NCBI GenBank assembly: GCA_018350325.1
Contig: JAEVLN010000062.1
Span: 59,378 to 123,377, forward strand
Direction of reading: 5' to 3'
DNA: 64,000 bases
From: Globodera rostochiensis
Taxonomy: Eukaryota; Nematoda; Chromadorea; Rhabditida; Heteroderidae
Part shown: positions 31,360 to 42,415 of the stretch, piece after piece
Position numbering within the stretch: position 1 is the stretch's first letter
Layout: each line of letters begins with the position of its first letter
Program-made: the position numbers and the translations under genes
Notes under the pieces: model-generated
Told to the model about the DNA's origin: nothing
The model's database searches: none
Seen by the model: only the letters and a program-made list of their open reading frames with translations

Positions 31360-32002
31360 CAGGGATCGTATCTGTCCTTTTTAAAGATTTGTTCTTTTTT
31401 GGGGTATCCCAGTCTTTAAAATTTGAAATGTCCTTTTTTAAAGATTTGTACTTTATTTGGGGTACACGTCCTTTTTTGTGCGGTTTGAAGTATTTTTGTT
31501 TAAATTTTGAATAATCTTTAAACAGATGGCTAAATTTGTTAATTTTGAAGCATTTTTCTCATTTTTTTTTGAATTTTTGCTTAAAAATGTCCAAAATTTA
31601 GAAGTATTTTGCTCATTTTTATCAAAATTCTGTTTTACTGATTTTTAGGATCGTATTTTTAGAGCAAAGTTACCAAGTTGAGTCGAAAATCAAAAAATTT
31701 TCCCAGCGGCGCCTGTCGGCATCGCCGGTCCTTCCCATTCTAAAAAAACCTCAAAAAAGTACCGCATTTTTTAAAAGTTGGTTGCAAATCCCTTACCAAA
31801 TTGAATCAATAATCAAAAAAAAATTCGGCGGTATGTTGAGGAAATTGTTGGGGGAAAAATATGATTAAACCCACATTTTAGCCAAAAATAAAGATTTTAC
31901 TGCATTTTTGAACATTTTGTAAAATGTCCTTTTTTCGGACACCAAAATCTTTTTTTTTACCCTTGATGTCCTTTTTTTTTAAAAATTTCGATACGAACCC
32001 TG
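31360..32002. mobile_element. CAGGGATCGTATC element with TTTAAAGATTTGT words
   Basis: Left end CAGGGATCGTATC and right end GATACGAACCCTG are inverted with one mismatch. Flanks TGTCAAGC and TTTTAAGC agree at 6 of 8 positions. A hairpin module (GGCGGCGCCTGTCGGCATCGCC, about 31705-31726) lies inside. Confidence 0.65.
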
Positions 32003-32068
32003 TTTTAAGCCAAGCAAATATTATAATGAAAATGCAACTCCGATTTGACTTGTCCTCAAGTTCATAAT

Positions 32069-32938
32069 TAGAGACCGGCCAAATCGAATTTGCGGGATCC
32101 CGCGCGGGATTGCGGGATTTTTTAATATTACCAAAAAATCCAAAAACTGGACCGGATCGTTCAATTTTAGTATCATTTGAAATCTCTTATTAGATTGTAA
32201 CTAGTGCCGGGACCGGGGTTTTGGGAAAACCCGGGACCGGGACCGTGAAAGTCGGGATCGGAATTTTGACTTTTCAAAAATCGGGATCGGATTTAATCGG
32301 GATTGACATTGGGAGAATTTTTTTTGCAATGTTCAAGGGTGAAACAAATTTTTTTATTATTCAATTATCTTCCTCATTGTCTTCAATTTGCATTTTTGAG
32401 AAAATTCGAAAATCATCAAATTTTGATTTTTATGCAATTTTTTAACAAAAAGGCTAAAACCAGGTGTGTGCACGGATATGAATCTTTTTGTATCCGTATC
32501 CGTCCGTTCTCAAAATCTCATATCCGTTATCCGTCCGTATCCGTGACCTTCCAAAATCCCATATCCGGATACCCGCGGATATACAGCGGGATATATCCGG
32601 ATAAGTGGATTTTTCATATCCGTTATCCGTCCGTAACCGGATATATCCGCGGATATCCGCATGTTCGTGCACACGCCTGGTTAAACACCCTAAAAATTTA
32701 CCGAATATCAAACATTTTTTTTGAAAAATTGCTTGAAGAAAAATGCAATAAAAGGGGAAAACACACCCAAAAAACAAACGACTTTTTTTGGCTTGGCCCC
32801 CTCCCCCTAAAAAAATTTTTTGGCTACTGCCTTGGAGTCGGCGGTGCCGATAACCAGGATTTTGATCCTGGTAAAACTGATCCTGGTCTTTTCCTAATCC
32901 TGATCCTGATCCCACTTTTTCAAAATTCCGGTCTCTAG
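32069..32938. mobile_element. Composite element with TAGAGACCGG ends and GGGACCGG words
   Basis: Outer ends TAGAGACCGG and CCGGTCTCTA are inverted. The interior has CGGGATCGG/GGGACCGG and GATCCTGGT word arrays at 32085-32300 and 32850-32930, a half hairpin module at 32836-32852 and a complete smaller TIR element at 32461-32679. This looks like nesting. Confidence 0.5.
32461..32679. mobile_element. MITE with ATCCGTATCCG word array
   Basis: Ends CAGGTGTGTGCACGGATAT and, inverted, CGTGCACACGCCTG (one mismatch). The interior is built from CGGATA/TATCCG words that repeat the inner edge of the terminus. A related element starts at 37521. Confidence 0.75.
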
Positions 32939-32979
32939 TCTTTCGTATGGTTTTTGGTATTGAACCCCCAACCCACAAA

Positions 32980-33837
32980 ACTTACGGACAGCACCACTCA
33001 CCACTCCACCATAAATTATTTGTGTTGTTCATTCGGTTTTTTCAATGTGCGGTCGAATTATTTGACAAATTGAACATCCATTTTGAACAAAAGAATTTTA
33101 TTGTCGGAACTAAAAAATAGTTATTAAATTGTGTAAAATTTTAACAGGCAATTGAACCTATCAAAATATTTGTTTAGCGCTTTATTTTATGATTAAATTA
33201 TAACATAAATTTTTAAAGCAACCAAATTAGAAAAATAATTTTTTAATACCACACTCAGTGACATTTGAAATATTGTTTTTAATGTATTAGCTTTTGTTTA
33301 TTATTAAATTTTTACGCGCGAATTGTCATGTTAAAAAGTTATGACGTTTCTTGACAAAAATACTCAAGTGTTATGCTGTAAAAGTTTGCCACTGATTACG
33401 AACATTGTAAATATTTATGTTCATTCACTGGAAAGATTTTTTTTTAAACTTTTTTATTTCCTCCTCAAGCATTTCGTTTATTTTAGATGAAAATAATCAC
33501 TTTGCTCGCATTAATTTTTGCTGAATTGAGTGGGCGGGTTCAGGATTTTAAGGAGAATCGGAATTGGGATTTAATAATTTGGAGTTTATATGGAATAAAC
33601 TATTTAACTCTCGGTTAAAAACTGGAACTAAGTAACAAAAATAAAATAGTACATTTTGAAATAAACCGTAACCGAACTTTGAATTTTTATCAAATATTCT
33701 CATCCTTTTACAAATGAAAATGTAAGCAGTAAAAATGCAAAAACATTTTTTTGTCCGGAAAATTTAGCTTAATTATATAAAATAAAAAATAAAAATAAAT
33801 TTAAGCAAATTAACACTTAAAATAATCAATAATCACA
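32980..33837. other. Upstream region of Srsx gene with ACTCAAGTG repeat and a tiny ORF
   Basis: 33290-33500 is a single arm of the ACTCAAGTG family. Next to it, 33487-33618 encodes a 43-residue frame starting MKIITLLALIFAELSGRVQD, which looks like a signal peptide. A decayed copy at 52259 keeps the same start. It could be a small secreted peptide or part of the repeat. The same arm precedes the Srsx genes at 38.1 and 48.2 kb, so it was probably co-duplicated. Confidence 0.45.
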
Positions 33838-35197
33838 ATGGCATCATCCGTTGATCCGGTAATTATTATTTATTTAATTAATTGAATTTTCTATTTTTTA
33901 AGCTTTACGATCTTTTCATGAACAAAGGCTTTGTTCCCAGAGAAATTGCTACAACCGGAATTAATGCTATGATTTGTTGTGTCGGAATTGGCCTAAACTC
34001 GTCTCTCGTCTATGTGACCATTAAAACAAAGTAAAAAAATATTCGAGTTTTAGTAACGGATTATAACAACCACTTGTAAAAAGGCTTTGGATTTATGATA
34101 AACGAAATGCCAAATTTTGAAATTTTCTAGTCGTATATCGATCAGAATTGCAAAAAGTGTTAACACTTATCCGATCAGATCACTCCATTCGCCATGCATA
34201 ATTTTGGTCGCATTGTTTGCATTTTTTGCCTCATTTCTCCTTTTTGGAAGTTCCGTCAAATTTGTCATTTTTGCATTTGGAATTAATTACATCACACTGC
34301 GGGCGTGCTTTTATATACAATTTGTTCCCCTTATTGGCACAGGAATTGCTGTGACGCTTCAGTTATGCATTGGAATCGACCGTCTGATCGGAGTTATCTT
34401 TCCATTCTGGTTATAAAGCTTTATTAATTGTAACATTAAAATATATTTTTAAGGTATAAAACAAATGGAAAATATGTTACTTTTAAATTAATTATTGGCA
34501 TTTGTTGCATTAAATCGATAATAAATGTAGTCAATGCCTATATTGGAAGCTCCGCGCATTGGGAAAAGTTAGCATTTTTGCAAAAATTAATTTTAAAAAT
34601 AATTTAGACCGGTGATGTGCATACTTGGGGATCCCAACCAACAACCCGAAAATCAAAATTTCACTAATAATAGCGTCTTAGTTATGTATTGTGGCGAATT
34701 TTTATGTTACACACTGATTTTGCTGATTATTTGGCGACGAAAAACATCGAGTTTTTATATTTTGTTCAACAAATATTTTAGTTTTTTTGCATTTAGTTCC
34801 GCAAAATGTGAAAAAGTTAACAATTTCGCTGAGTATTCTGATGTCGATTGGTCTGATATGCTACATATTGGTTGGTTAACAAATAATTCTATTCTTTATT
34901 TATTTTAAATAAACCTTTTTTGTAAGAATATTTTCTTCGCACGTGTCATATCGCCTTTACTCAATTTGGACGCAATTACATTTGAATATTTTGTTTTCCC
35001 AATAAGTCTTTCTTTGCAAACGATTGCATACGGAAGCAGTGCTCCGATTCTCTACTTTTGCAAGTAAATATTAATTTTTAAATATAAAAAGTAAATATTT
35101 GATTTAAATTGATTTTAGTGCCAAATATCGCAGCGCTTTTCGTACGCAATTTGGTCATCAGTCAAACCAAATCGCAGCTATCCAGCCAATAATTTAA
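33838..35197 (+). CDS. Srsx-type serpentine chemoreceptor (8 exons, 308 aa)
   Basis: Exons 33838-33858, 33903-34030, 34179-34409, 34454-34567, 34608-34750, 34797-34870, 34927-35063 and 35119-35197. All introns are GT-AG and mostly 40-60 bp; there are no stops and the phases close. Exon 3 could start earlier, at 34131 after TTTTCTAG, giving 16 more residues, but the 231-nt exon 3 shared with other copies and with the divergent gene at 19760 favours 34179. Seven hydrophobic helices: exon 2 (helix 1), exon 3 (2 and 3), exon 4 (4), exon 5 (5), exons 6-7 (6) and exon 7 (7). CIGIDRLIGVIFPFW takes the DRY position. The tail starts NAKYRSAFRTQF. It is a putative chemosensory G-protein-coupled receptor; ligand unknown. 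Confidence 0.88.
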
Positions 35198-35523
35198 CAA
35201 TCAAAATCCTTGACAGATGAATAATTTAAAAAACGAATTCGAATTTATATGCGTTAAAAATCGCGAAATATGTACATATAAATGTGTTAAAAAAACTTTT
35301 GCGGATGGAGTTTGAATCGACGTCACTCAAGTGTGGGTAGTAGTGCCAGGACTCACGAGTCAGTCAGAGACAGTTTAGCGATTTACCCATAGATCAGCAT
35401 AACCAAGCGGCAAGTACAGTCAAAATGCCAAATGCAAAAAAGCGATGCCTTCTTACCCAAAAAACAACAAAATTAAAATAATATTTTAATACATTTCTAT
35501 TCGTCTATTATTCGTTTCTAGAG
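35198..35523. other. Receptor 3' flank and duplicated target of a TIR element
   Basis: About 35412-35523 closely resembles 50868-50996. In the latter copy the sequence runs on without the transposon, so it serves as the empty site for the element at 35524. Confidence 0.6.
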
Positions 35524-36149
35524 TAAGGCTGTCGGTTTCAAATAATTTTCGGTTAACCGAAACCGATAACCGAACCGAAATTTTCGGTTTTCAGGCCCCA
35601 ATATTCGAAAACTCCATTTCCCATGCGATTTTTAGGGGCGCATTTTTCCTTTTTATAGCATCTTTGTTAAGTATTTTACAAAAAAATCCTCGATTTTAAG
35701 TGTGCATTTTAGTTCCATTTTTATTAAGGAATTTGAAAGCGGCCAAAAGGGACCGCCGGTGAGATCTCCAATCAAAAAAAGAGTTTAAAAAATGTGAATT
35801 CAACCTAAAAATATTTTTTAAAAATCGGAAAAATTAAAAAAGATTTAAATTGTTTACTTCTCCATAGATACTCACCGAAAATCATCAGAAATCATTTACA
35901 TAGTTGGGATTCAAACCATCAGACAAAACAATTACCGTTTACACAACTCACCACTACACCACCAAATCAGATGTATATTTAGGGACAAATAACATAATGC
36001 CACAATTATTTATTTAGTCAAAAATTCAAATTAGTGAGAAAGTCATATTTGCTTGTCTTTTTATTAAACCGAACCGAACCTTTCGGTTTCAAACCGAACC
36101 GAAAAAATGTCGGTTTTTGGTTCGGTTTGGTTTGAAACCGACAGCCTTA
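35524..36149. mobile_element. TIR element with 19-bp perfect ends and GGTTTCGG words
   Basis: Termini TAAGGCTGTCGGTTTCAAA and its exact inverse. Flanking 8-mers TTCTAGAG (35516-35523) and TTCCAGAG (36150-36157) differ by one base. An uninterrupted paralogous site exists near 50985 (TTTCCAGAGTTTTCC). Sub-terminal sequence at both ends is built of CGGTTTCGGTT/AACCGAAACCG words. No transposase frame is present, so it is non-autonomous. Confidence 0.88.
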
Positions 36150-36155
36150 TTCCAG

Positions 36156-36540
36156 AGTGTTCCACTTCTCTGTTCTTTTATTCTTTGCGAGATTCCAGAC
36201 CCACAATTATCATCCGACGAGGCCATTGGATGTTCAGAAGTGCTATAATAACAATTTATAATCTTTTAAACATGAAATTTGATAAAAATGACTTTTTTAC
36301 ATTTGAAAAATCGCTATACGCAACAAAATGGCGTTTTTCGGCAATGAATATTTATCAACGGAATTTTTATTTAAAATTGGACCAAATTGCTTTTCTATAG
36401 CGGTTTTATCACTAATATTTAGCATATTGGCAATATCAATGTCTCTAATTAGAATTTCTTTGTTTAATTTTGTAATATTTTCCTACTAATTCCAATTTTT
36501 GCATTTTTTTTTCCCCCGAGTTAAACGGCGTTATTTATGC
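36156..36540 (-). pseudogene. Secreted HTH gene pseudogene
   Basis: Minus strand: part of the exon 3 tail (SEHPM..DDN region, about 36245-36180), exon 2 with in-frame stops and indels (about 36495-36260), and a scrap of exon 1 (SPLNSGE codons, about 36535-36515) fused directly to exon 2. It is a decayed, internally deleted copy. Confidence 0.75.
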
Positions 36541-37520
36541 GCGCGGAGAAGTGATTGGATTGAATGGTGAAATTGTTGCCCGGGCTAGAACAAACTAAAT
36601 GGGCCCTTGAATTACAATTGCTGCTGGTCGGACCAGGGCTGGGTGAAGCTCGGCACCGAAGCCGTAAGCTCGAAACGAAGCTCAGTTTTTTCGAGGCACA
36701 ATAGTTTCTCGAAGCCGAAGTTTTTAAAAAAAATTTTCATTGTTTTATTCACCTTGATTCTGTCCCCGACCTCGCAAATTTAGTCTATTTTTCGGGGGGG
36801 GGGGGGTTCTGACCCCGACTTTTGGTGAATTTTTTCGGAAAAAGTTAGATTTTAGGGGGTTTATTACATTTTTCTTAATGAATTTTTTCATGGGGAAAAT
36901 CCTAAATCTATTTATGGGTCAAATTTTTGTGTTTTTTTGATGAAATTTGTTAAGAAAATTGCTCCAAAAACTACAAATCTTGCAATACAAAAGGACCCCC
37001 TATGGTTTTTTACTAAATAAAATTTGCGGGCCTTTCAGCTGGAGTTTGGAAATTTGGTGAAATGAAAAAAATTTCGTGACTGATGAATATATCGCCAAAC
37101 AATTTGAAAAATAATGTCACCCCCTGTAATAATGACGCCCTTTCTGAGGAGGTTGAAAAATAATGTCGCCGGTGGAATTAAAACAGTATATACTGTATAT
37201 GGGGCTTAAATATACAGGAAACAAATATGTAGTATTATTTTGCTACTCTTTTTACGTTCCGACACCAAATTTCGTCATCATATTTAATTGATAATCAACA
37301 AAGCCTAATGAGCCCCTGAGCTCACGATGGCTTAGGCCTAAGCCTAATAACCCCATAAAGCTTAGGGTGCGAGTGCCGACAAAACGGCATCATATGTTTC
37401 CGATACGTAAAATGGGAAAATGGAATCAAAGAAATTCTCCAAATTTTCTGTTGTATCATCCACTGATGCCGTTTCTAATTTGCCGCAAGCCTACTGTTTG
37501 AGCTGTCCCATTGTTTATCT
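36541..37520. other. Repeat-rich spacer
   Basis: A CAGGGCTGGGTGAAGCTCGG terminus at 36634 begins a GCTCGAAGC word array running to about 36725; its right end was not found. A G-run lies at 36795-36807 and a TAGGCCTAAGCCTA patch near 37330. No gene seen. Confidence 0.45.
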
Positions 37521-37765
37521 CAGTCGTGGGCACGGATACGAATTTTCGTATCCGTATCCGTCCGTCATCAAAATCTCATATCCGTTATCCGTCCGTATCC
37601 GTGCCCTTCCAAAATCCCATATCCGGATTGCGGATATACAGCGGATATATCCAGATAACTGGGGTTTTCATATCCGTCATCCGTCCGTATCCGTGGCGAT
37701 CCAAAAAACCATATCCGTTATCCATCCGTATCCGGATATATCCGCGGATATCCGTGCCGGAAGAA
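37521..37765. mobile_element. ATCCGTATCCG word element, right end decayed
   Basis: Starts CAGTCGTGGGCACGGATACG, similar to the end at 32461, and repeats CCGTATCCG/CGGATAT words throughout. It ends GGATATCCGTGCCGG without a clear inverse terminus. Long overlapping frames here follow the repeat. Confidence 0.65.
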
Positions 37766-37799
37766 ATACAAAGCATAATTGAGAATGCATCATCACGGA

Positions 37800-38098
37800 A
37801 CATAAAAATAGTTATTAAATTTTTATGCGCGAATTGTCATGTTAAAAAGTAGTTACGTTTTGACAAAAGTTACTCAAGTGTTATGCTGTAAAGTTTGCCA
37901 CTGATTACGACACATTGCCACTATTTATGTTCATATTAGTTCCGCGAGCATTTTGTTTTCAGTTAATAAAAGGGCGGACTAACTAACAATAATAAAAAAA
38001 TTAGTAAATTTTGAAATATACCAAGTAACTCAATTATATACATTAAGCATATTAAAAATAAATTTAAGCGAATTTACAATCTTAAAATATTCAAAACA
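37800..38098. repeat. ACTCAAGTG arm and 5' flank of Srsx gene
   Basis: Single arm of the dispersed family followed by an AT-rich leader like that of the 33.8-kb gene. Confidence 0.5.
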
Positions 38099-39630
38099 AT
38101 GGCATCATCCGATGATGCGGTAAAATTATTTATTTAATTAATTGAATTTTCTATTGTTTAAGTTTTACATGAACGAAGGCTTTGTTCCCATTGAAATTAT
38201 TACAAACGGAATCGTTGCTATGATTTGTTGTGTCGGAATTGGCCTAAACTCGTCTCTCGTCTATGTGACCATCAAAACAAAGTAAAAAATATTTGAGTTT
38301 TAGCCCAAAACTAAATTTATCAATCTCTTGGAATTTGTCGTTTGCTGTAATCAGTTTTTTGGGACATTCTCTGTACTCATCAATCTCCAAAAGCCATAAA
38401 ATAATGCTATAACAGTCACTTGTAAAAAACGTCAATGCTAATTTTGAATAAATAGACATTATTCACTAACAATATTTTCAATTGCGGGGTCCCGCTGCGG
38501 GAAATCTTTGTTGCGAAGTCGTATCTCGATCATGTAAGAAAAACGGCTAACACTTATCCGTTCAGATCACTCCATTTGCCTTGCCAAATTCTGATCGCTT
38601 TGTATGCATTTTTTGCCTCATTTCTCCTTTTTGGAAGTTGCGTCAAATTCTTCATTTTTGCGTTTGGAATTAATTACATCACATTGCGGACGTGCTTTTA
38701 TATACAATTTGTTCCCCTAATTGGCACAGCAATTGCTTTGACGCTTCAGCTATGCATTGGAATCGACCGTCTGATCGGAGTTATCTTTCCAATCTGGTTA
38801 TAAAGCTTGTAATTTTAAATTTAGTGTACCAAAACTTAATAACTTTGTTTATTTAATATTATAATTGTAGCATTAAAATGTTTTTTAAGGTATAGTGCAA
38901 ATGGAAAATACGTCACTTTTAAATTGCTGATTGCCATTTGTTTCATTAAAACGATCTTAAATGAACTCAACACCTACATTGGAACCTCCGCGCATTGGGA
39001 AAAGTTAGCATTTTTGCAGAAATTTATTTAAAAAAACTTTAGACCGGTGATGTGCATTGTTGGCGACCCCAACCAACAACCCGAAAATAAATATTTCACT
39101 AATATCGGCGCCCTAATTATGTATTGTGGCGAATTTTTATGTTACACACTGATTTTGCTGATCATTTGGCGCCGAAAATCAATGAGTTTTTATATTTTGT
39201 TCAACAAATATTTTATTTTTTGCATTTAGTCCCGGAAAATATGAAAAAGTTAACAATTTCGCTGATTATTCTGATGTCGACTGGTCTGGTATGCTACATC
39301 TTGGTTGGTTAACAAATAATTTTATTCTTTATTTATTTAAATAAACCTTTTTTAAGAATATTTTCTTCGCACGAGTCATAACGCCTTCACTCAATTTGGA
39401 CGCAATTACATTTGAATATATTGTTTCACCAATAAGTCTGGTTTTGCTTTCGATTGCATACGGAAGCAGTGCTCCGATTCTCTACTTTTGCAAGTAAAAA
39501 TCAATTTTTAAATAAATGAATAAGGCTTAATTTTAGTGCCAAATATCGCAGCTCTTTTCGCACACAATTTGGTCATCAAACAAGCCAAGTCACACCTGTC
39601 CGTCCAATAATTTTACAATCAAATGCCTGA
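38099..39630 (+). CDS. Srsx-type serpentine chemoreceptor (8 exons, 310 aa)
   Basis: Exons 38099-38119, 38163-38281, 38566-38796, 38890-39003, 39043-39185, 39230-39303, 39357-39493 and 39537-39630 (933 nt), all in phase and open. Exon 2 is 119 instead of 128 nt: a nine-base, in-frame loss of the DLY codons near its start. Exon 3 has a better acceptor here (CCGTTCAG), which supports the shared exon 3 start. It has the same seven-helix layout and CIGIDRLIGVIFPIW. The longer last exon ends with TGA after VRPIILQSNA. A putative chemosensory receptor. Confidence 0.87.
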
Positions 39631-40214
39631 CACACGAATAATTTAAAAACGAATTATCTTCATCGAAGTCTATTTTGTCGGAGATTAACACAAAACAAGA
39701 GATTGCAATTGTTAATAAAGTTACATGGGAATTTTATTCAAATGTCATTTACTAAAATTTACATTTTTCTTAATAATTTTTTTGAAAAGCGGCAAAATAG
39801 TCTTAAAATCTTAAAATAGGTAACAAGATTATCTTATTCGTGAAAATCTCGAAATAGTCATTTCTTAATCTCGGATACCTTGTTAAAACGACAAATTTCC
39901 GTTCAGACTTTTTCATTGTTTTTTGTTCAATTTTATCCATGCTTTTTCGTATGTTTATAAATAGCTTCTTCTTCTTACGGCCTTTCGAATGATATAAAGT
40001 TTATGAAGATTGGTCAGTCTTGAGAATAGTTATGAGCTGTTAACGTTCCTGGGACGGAGTTGGCGGGACGGAGTTGACCCCCACCTCCCTAGTGGATTGT
40101 TAGGGTCCTGCTGGCGTCACCGACGTGCACATGGCTTTACTCCTGATGGAGTTGGCACATTGCCTTCTGCGCAATGGAAACCGGAAGTGCCCTAACTTGC
40201 ACATCATGCCCTCC
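39631..40214. other. Spacer with no recognised gene
   Basis: The segment just after the receptor (GAGATTGCAA...TTAATAAAGTTAC, near 39690) is conserved downstream of the copies at 49.7, 54.0 and 59.9 kb and includes an AATAAA signal. A GC-richer patch at 40030-40200 was not identified. Confidence 0.4.
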
Positions 40215-40400
40215 TCACTAGTGTGCGGCACGATACGATATTTCAATAAAAATATCGCGATATATCGCGATATTTATATCGAAATATCGTATCGGAAAAA
40301 TGCTATTAATTCGATATTTTTCGATATCGATATTTTATCAACATATCGTATCGAATATCGTATCGAAAAGTTAAAATATCGCGATATGTTATCGCAGCAA
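40215..40400. repeat. GATATCG word array
   Basis: About 180 bp of overlapping ATATCGCGATAT/ATCGATATCG words, starting after TAGTGTGCGGCACGATACG. Probably another TIR element interior; termini uncertain. Confidence 0.6.
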
Positions 40401-40516
40401 AATGACACTTTGAAATTGAAGTTCAGGACAGCTCGCCAGAGAAAATACTGAAAAAAATTTTCATCCACAACACAAACAATTTATGCGTCTGCAACTTTTC
40501 ACATTTTAGATTAATT

Positions 40517-40640
40517 ATGAGTTCAGTTCGCAATATTGGACATTTTATAAAAGTTAGTAAGGATGAGAGCGAATGTAACGAATGCGGGAAAATAATCAAA
40601 ACCACTAAACTAGAGCACTTAGGATACCAAATTACTCTAA
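40517..40640 (+). pseudogene. hAT transposase N-terminal BED-finger fragment
   Basis: A short frame begins MSSVRNIGHFIKVSKDE, then ECNECGKIIKTTKLEHL. C-x2-C spaced from an H-L region resembles a BED zinc finger as found at the start of hAT transposases. The reading frame is then lost. The downstream ACTCAAGTG arm (40720-40880) may be part of the same transposon. Confidence 0.55.
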
Positions 40641-40932
40641 TTAGTCTTCTTTCTTCTTTTTTTTTGTTCATTTACGCACAGGCATTGTTTTTATGTTTTT
40701 TAATGTCTTAAACTTTTGTTCATTATTAAAATTTTACGCACGAATTACATGTTAAAAAGTTGTGGCCTTTCTTGACAAAAAGTTACTCAAGTGTTATGCT
40801 TTAAAGGTTCACACTAATTACAATACATTGCCAATAATTATGATCATTAGCTGGAAAGATTTAATTTTTTGAACTTTTGTTTCTACAAATCTTACTCTGT
40901 TTGGGAAAGTTTGTTTAATTATATATAGGGAT

Positions 40933-41799
40933 CAGGGTTGCTCCGGGTTACCCGAAACCCGAGAGCCGAAACCTGGTCTTTTTCTCAACCCGATACCCGA
41001 TCCGAGGTTTTTCTGGCCGACCTGATCCCAAACCCGACCCGACATTTTTCTCAACCCGAAACCCGACCCGAGGTTTTTGGGTCGGGTTTCGGGTCGAGAT
41101 CCGGGTTTGAGGGGGGGGGGGTCGGTGGTGCCGATAGGCGCCGCCGAGAAAATTTTGATTTTTTGACTCAATTTGTTAAGGAAATTGGTCCAAAAACTGC
41201 TGAATTTTGCCCAATTTTTCGTTAAGGGATGGGTTGAATAAATCGAAATTCTCAATGAAATCCTTCCAAACCCAATAAAATAAAAATAATATAGGTAAGA
41301 ATGTTGAGCCAAAATCAGAACAACATTTTTAAGATTCGACCCTTCCAGGGTAGAGGGAAATTGCCCTAAAATTTGGGAATTTTTCCCTAAAAATTTCGAA
41401 TAAAACAAATAAATCAAACAAACATTTAACGTATTTTCAAAATTTTGGTTGCAAATCTCTTAACAAATTGAGTCAGAAAATTGAAAATTTTCTCGGCGGC
41501 GCCTATCGGCACCGCCGACTCCTCCCACCCCCAATAGCTGAATTCTCAAAAAAAGGAGGCTATTTTCGACTTGGTATAATACGCACACATTTGAAGAACC
41601 CTTTAACAACATAAAACTTGGACAAAAAGTTGTTTTTGATTATTTTGAAGAAAAAAATTTTCAACCCGAAGACCCGAAACCCGATGAGCCGAAACCCGGC
41701 TTTTTTCTCGACCCGATACCCGAAACCCGACCCGAGGTTTTTTTGGCCGACCTGGTCCGAAACCCGACCCGAGATTTTTCTTGACCCGGAACAACCCTG
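40933..41799. mobile_element. hAT-like TIR element with CCCGAAACCCG arrays, perfect 8-bp TSD
   Basis: Ends CAGGGTTGCTCCGGGT and ACCCGGAACAACCCTG are inverted with small differences. ATAGGGAT is duplicated exactly at 40925-40932 and 41800-41807. Both arms are long arrays of GGGTTTCGGGTC/CCGAAACCCGA words, so the whole arms pair. Each arm is followed inward by a hairpin module (41109-41150 with an 11-base G-run; 41491-41532 inverted). No transposase. A second family member is at 45240-46744. Confidence 0.9.
41109..41152 (+). repeat. G-run plus GGTGGTGCC-GATA-GGCGCCGCC hairpin
   Basis: Best preserved example of the dispersed module: a G-run, then a stem of about 11 bp with a GATA loop, then GAGAAAATTTTGATTTTT. 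Other copies: 8885, 14955, 17330, 25971, 28266 (two), 30615, 31705, 41491, 46285, 46603 and 51634. Confidence 0.85.
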
Positions 41800-41959
41800 A
41801 TAGGGATGGGATTTTAAGGTTTTTAACTATTTTTTTCCTGAAAGCGCTTTACTCCGAAAAGCACAAAATCATGTTGGAAAATTTATTTAATTATACATTA
41901 ATACTTTGAGTAAAATTGAATCTAAAACATTTACATTCTTAAAATATTCAATCTTCAAT

Positions 41960-42415
41960 TACAATAGCGCCACCCGTTGATCCGGTAATTATTATTTATT
42001 TAATTATTTTAAATTTTGTTTTTTAAGCTTTACATGAACAAAGCCTTGGTCCCAAGAAAATTGTTAAACCGGAGTCATCTCGAAAGACACAAAAATCTGC
42101 ATTTCAAAAAAAAATGCTCATGTTGAGCCGGGTGAAGGAGAACGCTAAAAGGGTTGCTAGCGCCTTTATATATTGTGCCGAATTTTTATGTTACACACTG
42201 ATTTTGTTGATTATAAAGCGCCGAAAATCAATGAGTTTTTATATTTTGTTCAACAAATATTTTATTTTTTGCATTTAGTTCCGGAAAATATGAAAACGTC
42301 AACAATTTTGCTCAGTGTTCTCATGTCGATTGGTCTGATATGCTACATATTGGTTGGCTAACAAATAATTTTATTCTTTATTTATTTTTAAGCCCTTTTT
42401 TAAGAATTTCGGTTG
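41960..42415 (+). pseudogene. Srsx pseudogene with large internal replacement
   Basis: The exon 1 start codon is changed (ATAGCG in place of ATGGCA). Exon 2 stops matching after the first third, unrelated sequence follows to about 42155, then exon 5 resumes with a premature stop (GATTATAAAGCG) and exon 6 is present. Exons 3, 4, 7 and 8 are missing. Confidence 0.85.

Noticed and set aside
32303..32978. 211- and 174-codon frames on opposite strands
   Set aside because: They cross the ATCCGTATCCG element and GATCCTGG words; repeat-derived.
34131..34178. Earlier exon 3 start for the 33.8-kb receptor (acceptor TTTTCTAG)
   Set aside because: In frame in this copy only; other copies have stops or shifts there, and the divergent gene at 19760 also has a 231-nt exon 3.
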